A DNA stretch of 64,000 nucleotides from Blastochloris viridis (GCF_001402875.1 NZ_CP012946.1:3078001-3142000), one strand, 5' to 3'. Shown: positions 34,962-44,234, numbered from the stretch's first letter. Translations and numbers: made by a program. Notes: generated by a model not told the origin, from the letters alone.

Positions 34962-35873
34962 TCAGCCCCGCCGGCTCGTGAGCACCAGCAGGTTGCCGCC
35001 CAGCACCAGGACGACGCCGGCGATCGCCGGCAGCGTCCAGACATAGGCTTCCACCGCGGTCGACACCGCCAGCGCCACCAGCGGAAACAGCACGGTGACG
35101 TAGCCGGCGCGGGCCGGGCCGATGCGCCCGAGCAAGGTCAGATAAGCGGCGAACGCCAGCACCGAGGACGGCCCGACCAGCCACAGCATCGAGCCGACAT
35201 AGGCCGGCGACAGATCGATGGCGAAGGAATGGCCGGCCACCAGCGAGGCCGCCGCCAGCAGCAGCACGCCATAGGCCATGCCCCAGGCGGTCGCTGCGAT
35301 CACCGGCACCCGGTACTGCTGCAGGCGCGCCGACACCATGTTGCCGAGGCAGAACGACACCGTGCCGACCACGCCCAGCGCCAGCCCGGCCGCGGTGCCG
35401 GCGTCGAGCCGGGTGCCGGCCAGCGCCGGCCAGAAGATCAGCGCGACGCCGCCGGCGCCGAGCAACGCGCCGCCCACCACCTTGGCCTCGATCCGAGTGC
35501 CGAACAGCGCCGCCGCCAGCAGCACGTTGCCGACGCTCGACAGCGAGAAGATCACCGACAGCAGGCCGGACGGCAGCCAGCGCGCGCCGTGATAGAACAG
35601 CACGAAGTTGGTGGAGAACAGCAGCAGGCCGAGCAGCGCGAAGCGGGCATGGTCGGCCGGCGGATAGCGCAGCGGCAGCCGCCTCAGCGCCGCCCACGCG
35701 AACATCACCAAGGCCGCCAGCACGAAGCGCCACATCACCGACACCTCGGGGGCGACGGTGCCGACCTGCAGCTTCATGGCGTACCAGCTGGTGCCCCAGC
35801 CGAACACGGTGAGACCGTAGAGACCGAGGTCGAGCGCGGTCAGCGCCGGTGAGCGCGCCAGCGGATCGCTCAA
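34962..35873 (-). CDS. EamA/DMT family transporter
   Basis: This 303-residue protein has about ten membrane helices in two EamA repeats (YGLTVFGWGTSWYAMKLQVGTVAPEVSVMWRF and AYGVLLLAAASLVAG...). Such permeases export amino acids or other metabolites; the substrate is unknown. The start is inferred as TTG 35873, which overlaps the gshA stop codon as TTGA; no ATG lies near the first helix. It is coupled to gshA, so export of a thiol or amino acid related to glutathione synthesis is conceivable but unproven. Confidence 0.85.
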   Translation of the reverse strand: MSDPLARSPALTALDLGLYGLTVFGWGTSWYAMKLQVGTVAPEVSVMWRFVLAALVMFAWAALRRLPLRYPPADHARFALLGLLLFSTNFVLFYHGARWLPSGLLSVIFSLSSVGNVLLAAALFGTRIEAKVVGGALLGAGGVALIFWPALAGTRLDAGTAAGLALGVVGTVSFCLGNMVSARLQQYRVPVIAATAWGMAYGVLLLAAASLVAGHSFAIDLSPAYVGSMLWLVGPSSVLAFAAYLTLLGRIGPARAGYVTVLFPLVALAVSTAVEAYVWTLPAIAGVVLVLGGNLLVLTSRRG

Positions 35874-37240
35874 TAGACGTACTCGTCGAACACCGGCTCG
35901 ACCGAGCCGTTCCAGCGGCCGTGATAGGCCTCGAGCAGGTCTTCGGCCGGGGTACGCCCGGCCTCGACGAACGGGGCGATCGCCTCCAGATGCTTGCTCT
36001 CGTCGCAGCCGCAATTGTCGAGCCGGTCGCGGCGGGCAAGGCCGCCGCGGGCCAGCGCCAGCATATCACGAGCGATATCGTGGGCGCTGCGGCCGGCGAT
36101 CTCGGCCTTGAAGCCGAGCCGGGGCACCTCGTCGCGCAGGCGCTGGCGCTGCTCGGCGGTCCAGCCCTTCACCAACTCCCAGGCGGCGTCGAGCGCGACA
36201 TCGTCATAGAGCACGCCGACCCACAGCGCCGCGAATGCCGGCAGCCGCCGCCACGGCCCGGCGTCGGCGCCGCGCATTTCCAGGAACTTCTTCAGCCGCA
36301 CCTCGGGGAAGATGGTCGAGAGGTGGTTGACCCAGTCCGAGCGCGTCGCGACCTCACCCGGCATCTGCGCCAGCCGGCCGGCCATCAGGTCGCGGAACGA
36401 GGCGCCGGCGACGTCGATGTAGGCGTCGCCGCGCTTGACGAAGTACATCGGCACGTCGAGCGCATAATCGACGTAGCGCTCGAACCCCATGCCGCCTGCG
36501 AACGCGAACGGCAGCATGCCGGCGCGGTCATTGTCGGTGTCGCGCCAGATCTCCGAGCGCGCCGACAAAAACCCGTTCGGCTTGCCTTCGGTAAACGGCG
36601 AGTTGGCGAAGATCGCGGTGGCGATCGGCTGCAGCGCCAGCGACACCCGGAGCTTCTTCACCATGTCGGCTTCGGAGGCGAAGTCGAGGTTCACCTGCAC
36701 GGTGCAGGTGCGGAACATCATGTCGAGGCCACGGCTGCCGACCTTGGGCATGTAGTTCGCCATGATCTGGTAGCGGCCCTTGGGCATCACCGGCGTTTCC
36801 GCCAGCGTCCATTTCGGGCTCATGCCGAGGCCGAGAAAGCCGATGCCGAGCGGCGCGGCGACCTCGCGGAGCTGCGCAAGGTGGGCGTAAAGCTCGGTGA
36901 AGGTCTCGTGGACGGTCTCCAGCGGCGCGCCCGACAGCTCGAATTGGCCGCCCGGCTCCAGCGAGATGGCGCCGCCATGGGTGACGTCGGCCATGCCGAT
37001 GATGTTGTCGCCGTCGAAAATCGGCTCCCAGCCCAGCAGCAAACGCATGCCGTCGAGCAGCGCCCGGATGCTGCGTGCGCCCTGATAGGGCACCGGCTCG
37101 TGTCGGGCGAGGGTGAAGGCGAACTTCTCGTGCTCGGTACCGATTCGGAACGCTGACGGCGGTTTGCAGCCCGCTTCGAGATAGGACACGAGTTCGTCGC
37201 GCCCGGAGATGGGAATCAAATCGATGGTATCGCGCGCCAT
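35870..37240 (-). CDS. gshA: Glutamate-cysteine ligase, plant/alphaproteobacterial type
   Basis: This 456-residue enzyme makes gamma-glutamylcysteine, the first step to glutathione. Signatures are GTEHEKFAF near residue 34, GGAISLEPGGQFELSG, MFRTCTVQVNLDF and the C-terminal RGADAGPWRRLPAFAALWVGVLYD. It belongs to the GCS2-like family found in rhizobia and plants, not the enterobacterial GshA. ATG 37240 has GGAG upstream. gshB is not in the window. Confidence 0.94.
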   Translation of the reverse strand: MARDTIDLIPISGRDELVSYLEAGCKPPSAFRIGTEHEKFAFTLARHEPVPYQGARSIRALLDGMRLLLGWEPIFDGDNIIGMADVTHGGAISLEPGGQFELSGAPLETVHETFTELYAHLAQLREVAAPLGIGFLGLGMSPKWTLAETPVMPKGRYQIMANYMPKVGSRGLDMMFRTCTVQVNLDFASEADMVKKLRVSLALQPIATAIFANSPFTEGKPNGFLSARSEIWRDTDNDRAGMLPFAFAGGMGFERYVDYALDVPMYFVKRGDAYIDVAGASFRDLMAGRLAQMPGEVATRSDWVNHLSTIFPEVRLKKFLEMRGADAGPWRRLPAFAALWVGVLYDDVALDAAWELVKGWTAEQRQRLRDEVPRLGFKAEIAGRSAHDIARDMLALARGGLARRDRLDNCGCDESKHLEAIAPFVEAGRTPAEDLLEAYHGRWNGSVEPVFDEYVY

Positions 37241-37437
37241 CCAGGGCTCCGGCGAATGGGAGGCGGACCTTACACAACGCCGCGCCCAGCGCAAACCGGG
37301 AGGCGACCGCGATCCGCCGGCCACGGGTTTGCGCACCTTCGAACAATTTTCCCAAATTCGTAAAGTTGGTTTTGACGAAGGTGAGGCAGTCTGTGGGCTT
37401 CGAAGCCGGCTCCTCCGACTGAAACCCCAATTACGAA

Positions 37438-37992
37438 ATGCAGACCGCAATTCCCAAGAAATACGAAAATCTTCTCCAGAACATCTCGGTGCTGGTGGTG
37501 GACGACAATGCGTTCATGCGCAAGCTCGTCCGCAACATCCTGACCAATATCGGAGTCAAGACGACGCTGGAAGCGGCAGACGGGCTGGCCGGCATCGAAG
37601 CCATCCGGATGTTCGCGCCCGATATCGTGGTGCTGGACTGGGAAATGCCGCTGCTGAACGGCGCAGAGCTGGTGCGCATCGTGCGCTCGCCCGGCGTATT
37701 CCCGCAGCCCGACATTCCGATCATCATGCTGACCGGGCACGTCGAGCGCTGGCGCATCGTCGAGGCGACGCGGCTCGGCGTCCACGAATTCCTCAAAAAG
37801 CCGGTGTCCGGCAAGGCGCTGCTGGAGCGGATCATCTCGATCCTGGCCAACCCGCGGCCGATGGTGCGGCTCGGCGACTATTACGGCCCCGAGCCGCGCC
37901 GCTCGGTGCCCGACCCCGCCATCGACTACGCCCGCCGCCAGCGCATGGCCGAACTCAAGGCGTCGCGGCAGGCGGCGCCGCCGGCGCCGTGA
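37438..37992 (+). CDS. Single-domain response regulator
   Basis: This 184-residue protein is a CheY-like receiver (about 16-135) with acidic residues Asp 22 and 23 (LVVDDN), the phosphoacceptor Asp 67 (VVLDWEMP), the switch Thr in IIMLTGH and Lys in FLKKP. It has an N-terminal extension and a basic tail of about 45 residues (RRSVPDPAIDYARRQRMAELK) but no output domain. No kinase gene is adjacent. Its 3' end overlaps the converging GNAT gene by 38 bases. Confidence 0.92.
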   Translation: MQTAIPKKYENLLQNISVLVVDDNAFMRKLVRNILTNIGVKTTLEAADGLAGIEAIRMFAPDIVVLDWEMPLLNGAELVRIVRSPGVFPQPDIPIIMLTGHVERWRIVEATRLGVHEFLKKPVSGKALLERIISILANPRPMVRLGDYYGPEPRRSVPDPAIDYARRQRMAELKASRQAAPPAP

Positions 37993-38416
37993 GCCAGCGC
38001 GTCAGCATCACGCTGTCCGACACCTCGAAGCCGAGGCGGCCGTAGAACTCGATCACCCGGGTGTTGTCGCGGCGAACCAGCAGGTGGAGCTTCGGCACCC
38101 CGCGCGCGGTCAGCCAGCGCTCGCAGGCCGCCATCATCGCGGTGCCGAAGCCCTGGCCGCGGCAGGCATCCGTCACCGCAAGGTAATAGACCCAGCCGCG
38201 GTGGCCGTCCGAGCCGACCATGGCGGTGGCAACCAGGGCGCCGCCGGCCCGCCCGGCCAGGACGGTCGAGTTTGGCGTCGCCAGCGCCAGCTCGATGTCC
38301 GCCATCGGGTCGTTCCACGGCCGGGTCAGCCCCGCCGCCGTCCACAGCGCGACGGCGCAAGCGACCTCGTCCCGGCGAAGATCGCCGATGTCCAGCTCCG
38401 GCTGATCGGGAGTCAT
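37955..38416 (-). CDS. GNAT family N-acetyltransferase, YpeA-like
   Basis: This 153-residue cytoplasmic enzyme has the GNAT fold with the acetyl-CoA motif VTDACRGQGFGTAMMAACERWL (RGQGFGT) and a C-terminal EFYGRLGFEVSD stretch. The target amine is unknown. It begins six bases after the glutamine-synthetase-like gene and may share its transcript. The 3' end overlaps the response-regulator gene tail to tail. Confidence 0.9.
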   Translation of the reverse strand: MTPDQPELDIGDLRRDEVACAVALWTAAGLTRPWNDPMADIELALATPNSTVLAGRAGGALVATAMVGSDGHRGWVYYLAVTDACRGQGFGTAMMAACERWLTARGVPKLHLLVRRDNTRVIEFYGRLGFEVSDSVMLTRWLTAPAAPPAATP

Positions 38417-38422
38417 CGCGCC

Positions 38423-39820
38423 TCACACGTTGAGCAGCAGATATTCGCGCTCCCACGGCGAGATCACCCGCATATAGGTCTCGAACTCGGTACGCTTGAT
38501 GGCGGCGTAGGTCGCCACGAACGCCTCGCCCAGCACCTCGATCAGCGGCTCGCAATCCTCGAACGCCGCCACCGCCTCCAACAGGCCGCGCGGCAGCTCG
38601 AAGTCGAGGCCGTGGGCGGAGCCCTCGGTCGGCTCGGTGGCCGGCAGCCCCTCCATCATGCCGAGATAGCCGCAAGCCAGCGACGCCGCCACCGCCAGAT
38701 AGGGGTTGGCATCGGACGACGGCACCCGGTTCTCGACCCGCCGCGCGTCGGAGTCCGAGGGCGGAATGCGCAGGCCGGTGGTGCGGTTGTCGTAGCCCCA
38801 GCGGGTGTTGATCGGCGCGGTGGAATCGCGGGTGAGGCGCCGGTAGGAGTTCACGTACGGCGCCAGCATGCACATCACCGCCGGCAGGTATTTCTGCTGC
38901 CCGGCGATGAAGGAGAAGAACTCCGCGGTCGGCCGGCCCTTCTCGTCGGAGAAGATGTTCTTGCCGGTCTCGGTGTCGAGCACCGACTGGTGGATGTGCA
39001 TGGCCGAGCCGGGCTCGCGGGCGATCGGCTTGGCCATGAAGGTGGCATAGATCTGGTGCTGCAGCGCCGCCTCGCGGATGGTGCGCTTGAACATGAACAC
39101 CTGGTCGGCGAGCTGCAGCGGCTCGCCATGGCGCAGATTGATCTCCATCTGCGCCGCACCCTCCTCGTGGATCAGGGTGTCGATCTCCAGCCCCTGCGCC
39201 TCCGAATAGTCGTAGATGCGCTCGAACAGGGCGTCGAACTCGTTGACCGCCTGGATCGAATAGGACTGGCGGCCGATTTCCGGCCGGCCGGAGCGGCCGA
39301 TCGGGGGCTCCAGCGGATAGTCGGGGTCGGCATTGGGCTTGACGAGGTAGAACTCGATCTCCGGCGCCACCACCGGCGTCCAGCCATGGTGGGCGTAAAG
39401 CTCGGTGACGCGGCGCAGCACCTGGCGCGGCGCCACCTCGACCGGCCGGCCGTCGCCGTGGAAGGCGTCATGGATGAGCTGGGCGGTGGGGTCCGATGCC
39501 CACGGCACCACCGCCAGCGTCGACCAGTCCGGCTCCAGCATCAGGTCGCCGTCGGCGGGGTCGGCCTGCCATTTGTCGTCGCTGTCGGGATATTCGCCGG
39601 AAATGGTCTGGCAGAAGATCGAGCTCGGCAGCGCGAGCTGCGGCTTGGCGAAGAACTTCGCCGCCGGCATGATCTTGCCGCGGGCGACGCCGGCCTGATC
39701 GGGCAGCACGCACTCGATTTCCTCGATGCCGCGCTTCTTTGCCCAGGCGCGGCCTTCCTCAGCCGACGCAACGCCGCGTCCGCTGGGCGATCCGCTTTTG
39801 GGATCCTTCGGTTTAGCCAT
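38423..39820 (-). CDS. Glutamine synthetase family protein, probable gamma-glutamylpolyamine synthetase
   Basis: This 465-residue enzyme has the GS catalytic core: VAPEIEFYLV, MEINLRHGEP, the ATP-binding GSAMHIHQSVLD, NRTTGLRIPPSD and ENRVPSSDANPYLAVAASLA. The N-terminal domain (IEEIECVLPDQAGVARGKIMP) and the overall pattern resemble PuuA/GlnT-type proteins that glutamylate putrescine or other amines instead of ammonia. ATG 39820 has a strong GGAGGA. It is divergent from a PotABC-type transporter, which supports the polyamine role. It is not the main nitrogen-assimilating GlnA. Confidence 0.85.
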   Translation of the reverse strand: MAKPKDPKSGSPSGRGVASAEEGRAWAKKRGIEEIECVLPDQAGVARGKIMPAAKFFAKPQLALPSSIFCQTISGEYPDSDDKWQADPADGDLMLEPDWSTLAVVPWASDPTAQLIHDAFHGDGRPVEVAPRQVLRRVTELYAHHGWTPVVAPEIEFYLVKPNADPDYPLEPPIGRSGRPEIGRQSYSIQAVNEFDALFERIYDYSEAQGLEIDTLIHEEGAAQMEINLRHGEPLQLADQVFMFKRTIREAALQHQIYATFMAKPIAREPGSAMHIHQSVLDTETGKNIFSDEKGRPTAEFFSFIAGQQKYLPAVMCMLAPYVNSYRRLTRDSTAPINTRWGYDNRTTGLRIPPSDSDARRVENRVPSSDANPYLAVAASLACGYLGMMEGLPATEPTEGSAHGLDFELPRGLLEAVAAFEDCEPLIEVLGEAFVATYAAIKRTEFETYMRVISPWEREYLLLNV

Positions 39821-40064
39821 GATTCCTCCGGTGAGGCCGGCAGGATCGGGTCCGGCCGCGCCGGGGTCAAGCCGCCAGACGCGGCAACACCAGAGTTGAA
39901 CGCAAGGCGCCCCCCCGCTAAACGGGCAACATCGGCACGATTTCCGCTCCCGCCGGCCGGGAGGGTCGGCGGCATCCTGCCGGGATTCGAAGTTCTGCAG
40001 GTTCGCCTCGGTCGGACCCAAGGTCCGATCCGGGCCGGCCTGCCACCTCACCAACGGGGCGGCG

Positions 40065-41231
40065 ATGGCGGACGTCATCAAGCAACAGCAGCTCGGCAGC
40101 GTCCGTCGGGAGTTCGCGCCCTGGGCCGATCCCGGCGCGAAGACGCTGATTCGGTTCGACGCCGTGACCAAGCGGTTCGGCGAGGTCACTGCGGTCGACG
40201 CCGTCTCGCTCGACATCTTCGAGCGCGAGTTCTTCGCCCTGCTCGGCCCCTCCGGCTGCGGCAAGACCACCTTGATGCGGATGCTGGCCGGCTTCGAGGC
40301 GCCGAGCGAGGGCCGGGTGGTGCTGGGCGGTGAGGACATCACCGCGGTTCCGCCCTACCTGCGCCCGGTCAACATGATGTTCCAGTCCTACGCGCTGTTC
40401 CCGCACATGAGCGTGGCCGGCAACATCGCGTTCGGGCTGAAGATGGACGGCCTGGCGCGGTCTCGCATCGAGGCCCGGGTCGCCGAGATGCTGAAGCTGG
40501 TGCAGCTCGAAGGGCTCGGCGAGCGCCGGCCCAACCAGCTCTCCGGCGGCCAGCGCCAGCGCGTGGCGCTGGCCCGCTCGCTCGCCAAATCGCCCAAGGT
40601 GCTGCTGCTCGACGAGCCGATGGCCGCGCTCGACAAGAAGCTGCGCGAGGAAACCCAGTTCGAGCTGATGCACCTGCAGTACGAGCTGGGCATGACCTTC
40701 ATCATCGTCACCCACGACCAGGAGGAGGCGATGACCGTCGCCGACCGCATCGGGGTGATGGACAAGGGCCGGCTGGTCCAGGTTGGCACCCCGGCCGAGA
40801 TCTACGAGCAGCCCAACTCCCGCTACGTCGCCGACTTCATCGGCGATGTCACCTTGTTCGAGGGCACGCTGGAGGGGCGCGAGGGTGAGGTCGCGGTGGT
40901 GCGCGAGCGGGCGTCGGGCGCGCTGCTGCGCGCGCACGCCGGCACGGCCGATGCCGCGCCGGGCGCAACCGTGTGGATCGCGGTGCGGCCGGAGAAGACC
41001 AAGCTCTCGCCCGACCCGCTGCCGACGGCGACCCCCAACGTGCTGGCCGGCGAGGTGTTCGACATCGCCTATCTCGGCGATCTGTCGGTGTACAAGGTGC
41101 GCCGGCCGGACGGCGGCTTCATGAAAGCGTCACAGCCCAATGCGACGCGTCTGGTGCAACGGCCGATCGGCTGGGACGACAAGGTATGGCTGTCGTTCGC
41201 GCCGGAAGCCGGGGTGCTGCTGACGCGTTGA
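40065..41231 (+). CDS. potA: Polyamine-type ABC transporter ATP-binding protein PotA/PotG
   Basis: This 388-residue ATPase has Walker A GPSGCGKTT (about 60-68), signature LSGGQRQRV, Walker B VLLLDEPMAALD, and a C-terminal TOBE domain (from about 300, VAVRPEKTKL). It fits the spermidine/putrescine family. The first 30 residues (VIKQQQLGSVRREFAPWADPGAK) are typical of alphaproteobacterial PotG. The permease genes follow, but only after a DMT transporter gene 16 bases downstream. No binding-protein gene is in the cluster. Confidence 0.93.
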   Translation: MADVIKQQQLGSVRREFAPWADPGAKTLIRFDAVTKRFGEVTAVDAVSLDIFEREFFALLGPSGCGKTTLMRMLAGFEAPSEGRVVLGGEDITAVPPYLRPVNMMFQSYALFPHMSVAGNIAFGLKMDGLARSRIEARVAEMLKLVQLEGLGERRPNQLSGGQRQRVALARSLAKSPKVLLLDEPMAALDKKLREETQFELMHLQYELGMTFIIVTHDQEEAMTVADRIGVMDKGRLVQVGTPAEIYEQPNSRYVADFIGDVTLFEGTLEGREGEVAVVRERASGALLRAHAGTADAAPGATVWIAVRPEKTKLSPDPLPTATPNVLAGEVFDIAYLGDLSVYKVRRPDGGFMKASQPNATRLVQRPIGWDDKVWLSFAPEAGVLLTR

Positions 41232-41247
41232 CACACGTGATCCTGTC

Positions 41248-42129
41248 ATGAGCCCCGCCGTCATTGCCTGCGCCCTGCTGACGGTTCTGCTGTGGGGGCC
41301 GGCCCCGGTCGGCACCAAGTTTGCCGTCGAGGGCATGTCGCCGCTGGCCGCCGCGGTTCTGCGCACCGTTCTGGCGGGCGGGCCGGCGCTGATCCTGGCG
41401 CTCGCCCTGCGCATTCCGCCGCCCGAAGGCTGGGCGAACAGGCTGGTGCTCGCCATTTCCGCGGTCAGCGGCTTCATTCTCTACCCGCTGCTGTTCAGCT
41501 TCGGCATGGCGCGCACCTCGGGCGTGCATGGCGCGATGATCCTGGCGCTGTTGCCGATGGTCACCGGCGCCATCGCCGGCATCGTCGATCGAAGGCCGCC
41601 CGCCCTGCGCTGGTGGCTCGGCTGCGCCATCGCGGCGGCGGGCGAGGCCCTGCTGATCGGCTCGCGCAGCGATCTCAGCGCGGGAGGCGGCGATCTGTTC
41701 GGCGACCTGCTGGTGCTGTGCGGCGGCGTGTTCGCCGCGGCGGGGTATGTTGCCGGCGCCAAGCTGAAGGAGAGGGGCTATCCGGCCCAGGGCACCACCT
41801 ATTGGGCGCTGGTCATCGCCTCGCTGATCCTGGTTCCGCTGCTGCCCGGCGTGGTGTCCGGCGTCGCATGGGCGGCCATGCCGCGATCGGCCTGGATCGG
41901 CCTGCTCTATCTGGTGGTCGGGGTGTCGGTGGTCGGCTACATCTGCTGGTACTGGGCGCTCGGCCGGGGCGGCATCCAGCGCGTAAGCGTGTTCCAGTTC
42001 CTGCAGCCGGCGTCCGGCGTGGCGGCGGCGGTACTGCTGCTCGGCGACAGCTTCGACCTCACCACGCTGGCCGCCATCGTCATCGTGATGTCGGGGGTGT
42101 GGACCGCCACCCGCACCCGGCCTTCATGA
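41248..42129 (+). CDS. EamA/DMT family transporter inside the polyamine ABC cluster
   Basis: This 293-residue protein has ten predicted helices in two EamA repeats (VLRTVLAGGPALILALALRIPPP, then LFGDLLVLCGGVFAAAGYVAGAKL). It exports or imports an unknown small molecule. It lies 16 bases after potA and 115 before potB, in the same direction. Its presence here may show a link to polyamine or amino-acid export, or may simply be an insertion. Confidence 0.88.
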   Translation: MSPAVIACALLTVLLWGPAPVGTKFAVEGMSPLAAAVLRTVLAGGPALILALALRIPPPEGWANRLVLAISAVSGFILYPLLFSFGMARTSGVHGAMILALLPMVTGAIAGIVDRRPPALRWWLGCAIAAAGEALLIGSRSDLSAGGGDLFGDLLVLCGGVFAAAGYVAGAKLKERGYPAQGTTYWALVIASLILVPLLPGVVSGVAWAAMPRSAWIGLLYLVVGVSVVGYICWYWALGRGGIQRVSVFQFLQPASGVAAAVLLLGDSFDLTTLAAIVIVMSGVWTATRTRPS

Positions 42130-42244
42130 ACGAGTCGCGACGCCATGCCATGGGTACCGGCCATTGGTCCTGGCCAAGTGGGCGATCTGCTGAAACGATA
42201 GGATGGCGCCGTGCCGCTCGCGGCGCGGCGATGGGGACGACCGG

Positions 42245-43165
42245 ATGAACCAGACGCATCGCCGCAACGCCCGCCTCGACCGGCTCGCACTGATCGGCGT
42301 GCCAGCGCTGTGGCTCACGCTGTTCGTGCTGGTGCCGTTCGTCATCGTGGTGCGGCTGTCGCTGTCGGAAAGCGCGATCGCGATGCCGCCGTTCGAGCCG
42401 GTGTTCGATCTCTCGGCCGGCCTCGCCGCGTTCGCCGAGGCGCTCGGCCAGCTCGATTTCGACAAATACGTCTTCCTCACCACCGACCCGCTCTATCTGG
42501 AATCCTACCTCTCCAGCATCCGCATCGCCGGGCTGTCGACGGTGCTGGTGCTCGCCATCGGCTATCCGCTCGCCTACGCCATGGCGCGGGCGCCGCGGCG
42601 GCTGCAGCCGCTGCTGGTGACGGCGGTGGTGCTGCCGTTCTGGACCTCGTTCCTGATCCGCATCTACGCCTGGATGGGCATCCTGGCGCGTGACGGCTAC
42701 ATGAACCAGGCGCTGATCGGGCTCGGCGTGATCTCCGAGCCGATCGAGCTGCTGTCCACCGACAGCGCGGTGATGATCGGCATCGTCTATTCCTACCTGC
42801 CGTTCATGGTGCTGCCGCTCTATGCCAGCCTGGAGAAGATGGACGAGACGCTGCTGGAAGCCGCCGCCGACCTCGGCTGCCCGCCCTGGCAGGCGTTCTG
42901 GCGCATCACCGTGCCGTTGTCGCTGCCCGGCGTGGTGGCGGGCTGCCTTCTGGTGTTCATTCCTGCGGTCGGCGAGTTCGTGATCCCCGACCTGCTCGGC
43001 GGCTCCGACACCTTGATGATCGGCAAGACGCTGTGGACCGAGTTCTTCGCCAACCGCGACTGGCCGGTGGCCTCGGCGGTGGCGGTGGTACTGCTGGTGG
43101 CGCTGCTGGTGCCGATCGGCATCTACCAGAACGTCCAGGCCCGCCAGTTGGAGGCGAGCCGATGA
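42245..43165 (+). CDS. potB: Polyamine-type ABC transporter permease PotB/PotH
   Basis: This 306-residue inner-membrane protein has about six helices. Its first helix is LIGVPALWLTLFVLVPFVIVV, and the ATPase-contact loop is EAAADLGCPPWQAFWRITVPLSLPG, followed by FIPAVGEFVIPDLLGG, a strong PotB/H mark. ATG 42245 lies 13 residues into the open frame, where the basic N-terminus begins. The stop overlaps potC in an ATGA junction. Confidence 0.94.
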   Translation: MNQTHRRNARLDRLALIGVPALWLTLFVLVPFVIVVRLSLSESAIAMPPFEPVFDLSAGLAAFAEALGQLDFDKYVFLTTDPLYLESYLSSIRIAGLSTVLVLAIGYPLAYAMARAPRRLQPLLVTAVVLPFWTSFLIRIYAWMGILARDGYMNQALIGLGVISEPIELLSTDSAVMIGIVYSYLPFMVLPLYASLEKMDETLLEAAADLGCPPWQAFWRITVPLSLPGVVAGCLLVFIPAVGEFVIPDLLGGSDTLMIGKTLWTEFFANRDWPVASAVAVVLLVALLVPIGIYQNVQARQLEASR

Positions 43166-43971
43166 AACGGTTCGGCGCGTTCCATATCGTGGTGCTGGTG
43201 GTCGGCTTCGTGTTTCTCTATCTGCCGATCCTGCTGCTGGTGGTCTACTCGTTCAACGCCTCGCGCCTCGTCACGGTGTGGGCCGGATTCTCGACCCACT
43301 GGTACCAGACGCTGTGGCAGAACACCCAGCTGATCGACGCCGCCCGCGTCAGCATGATGGTGGCGGCGGTGTCGGCGAGCATCGCCACCGTGCTCGGCAC
43401 GCTGGTCGCCATCGTGCTGGTGCGGCTCGGCCGGTTCCGCGGCCGGCTGGTGTTCTCCAGCCTGGTTTATGCGCCGCTGGTGATGCCGGAGGTGATCACC
43501 GGGCTGTCGCTGCTGCTGCTGTTCGTCGCGGTGGAGTTCGACCGCGGCTTCTGGACGGTGACGCTGGCCCACGTCACCTTCACCTTGAGTTTCGTCGCCA
43601 TCGTGGTGCAGTCGCGCCTGTTGTCGTTCGACCGCTCGCTGGAGGAAGCGGCGCAGGACCTCGGCTGCCCGCCGGCCGAGACCTTCTTCCGCATCACCCT
43701 GCCGATCATCCTGCCCGGCCTGATCGCCGGCTGGCTGCTCGCCTTCACGCTGTCGCTCGACGATCTGGTGATCGCCAGCTTCACCTCGGGCCCCGGTGCG
43801 ACCACACTGCCGATTCAGATCTATTCCGCGGTCCGACTCGGCGTGTCGCCGGAGATCAACGCCGCGTCGACCATCTTGATCGCCGTCATCACGGTGGCGG
43901 TGGTTGCGTTCTCGCTCGTCACCAAGCGCTCGGAGGTCGAGCGCCAGCGGACCGAGCGCCGCGCCGCGTGA
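43162..43971 (+). CDS. potC: Polyamine-type ABC transporter permease PotC/PotI
   Basis: This 269-residue permease has six helices, the EAA loop EAAQDLGCPPAETFFRITLPIILPG, then FTLSLDDLVIASFTSGPG, as in PotC/I. It starts inside the potB stop codon. A family A palindromic element begins nine bases after its stop codon, so a partner binding-protein gene, normally placed in this operon, could have been lost or moved away. Confidence 0.94.
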   Translation: MKRFGAFHIVVLVVGFVFLYLPILLLVVYSFNASRLVTVWAGFSTHWYQTLWQNTQLIDAARVSMMVAAVSASIATVLGTLVAIVLVRLGRFRGRLVFSSLVYAPLVMPEVITGLSLLLLFVAVEFDRGFWTVTLAHVTFTLSFVAIVVQSRLLSFDRSLEEAAQDLGCPPAETFFRITLPIILPGLIAGWLLAFTLSLDDLVIASFTSGPGATTLPIQIYSAVRLGVSPEINAASTILIAVITVAVVAFSLVTKRSEVERQRTERRAA

Positions 43972-43979
43972 GGGGTTCA

Positions 43980-44215
43980 TCGGGTTTCGGCTGATCGGCT
44001 CGGGATGGCCGTTGGTCGAGGGGCGCGTCTTTTCCCTCTCCCCTGGTGGGAGAGGGTGGCGAGGATGAGCGAAGCGAAATCCGAGCCGGGTGAGGGTATG
44101 TCAGCCTTCTGCGCGCAGGCCCCCTCACCCGCCTCGCGATCTTTACGATCGCTCGGCACCCTCTCCCGCAAGGGGAGAGGGAAGGAAGAGCCGAGCTGAT
44201 CAAACGGAAATCGTA
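43980..44215. mobile_element. Palindromic MITE-like element (family A), copy 2
   Basis: This 236-base element is the near-identical reverse of 21351-21587, sharing for example tggccgttggtcg, gatgagcg, gtatgtcagccttctgcgcg and gagctgatcaaacggaaatc. Its left end (tcgggtttcgg) has drifted from tacggtttccgg; the right end ends tcgta. TCA flanks it on both sides (43977-43979 and 44216-44218). It ends 19 bases before the pgi start codon, so it forms the leader of pgi. Confidence 0.75.
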
Positions 44216-44234
44216 TCAAACCCGGAGGGGGTCC

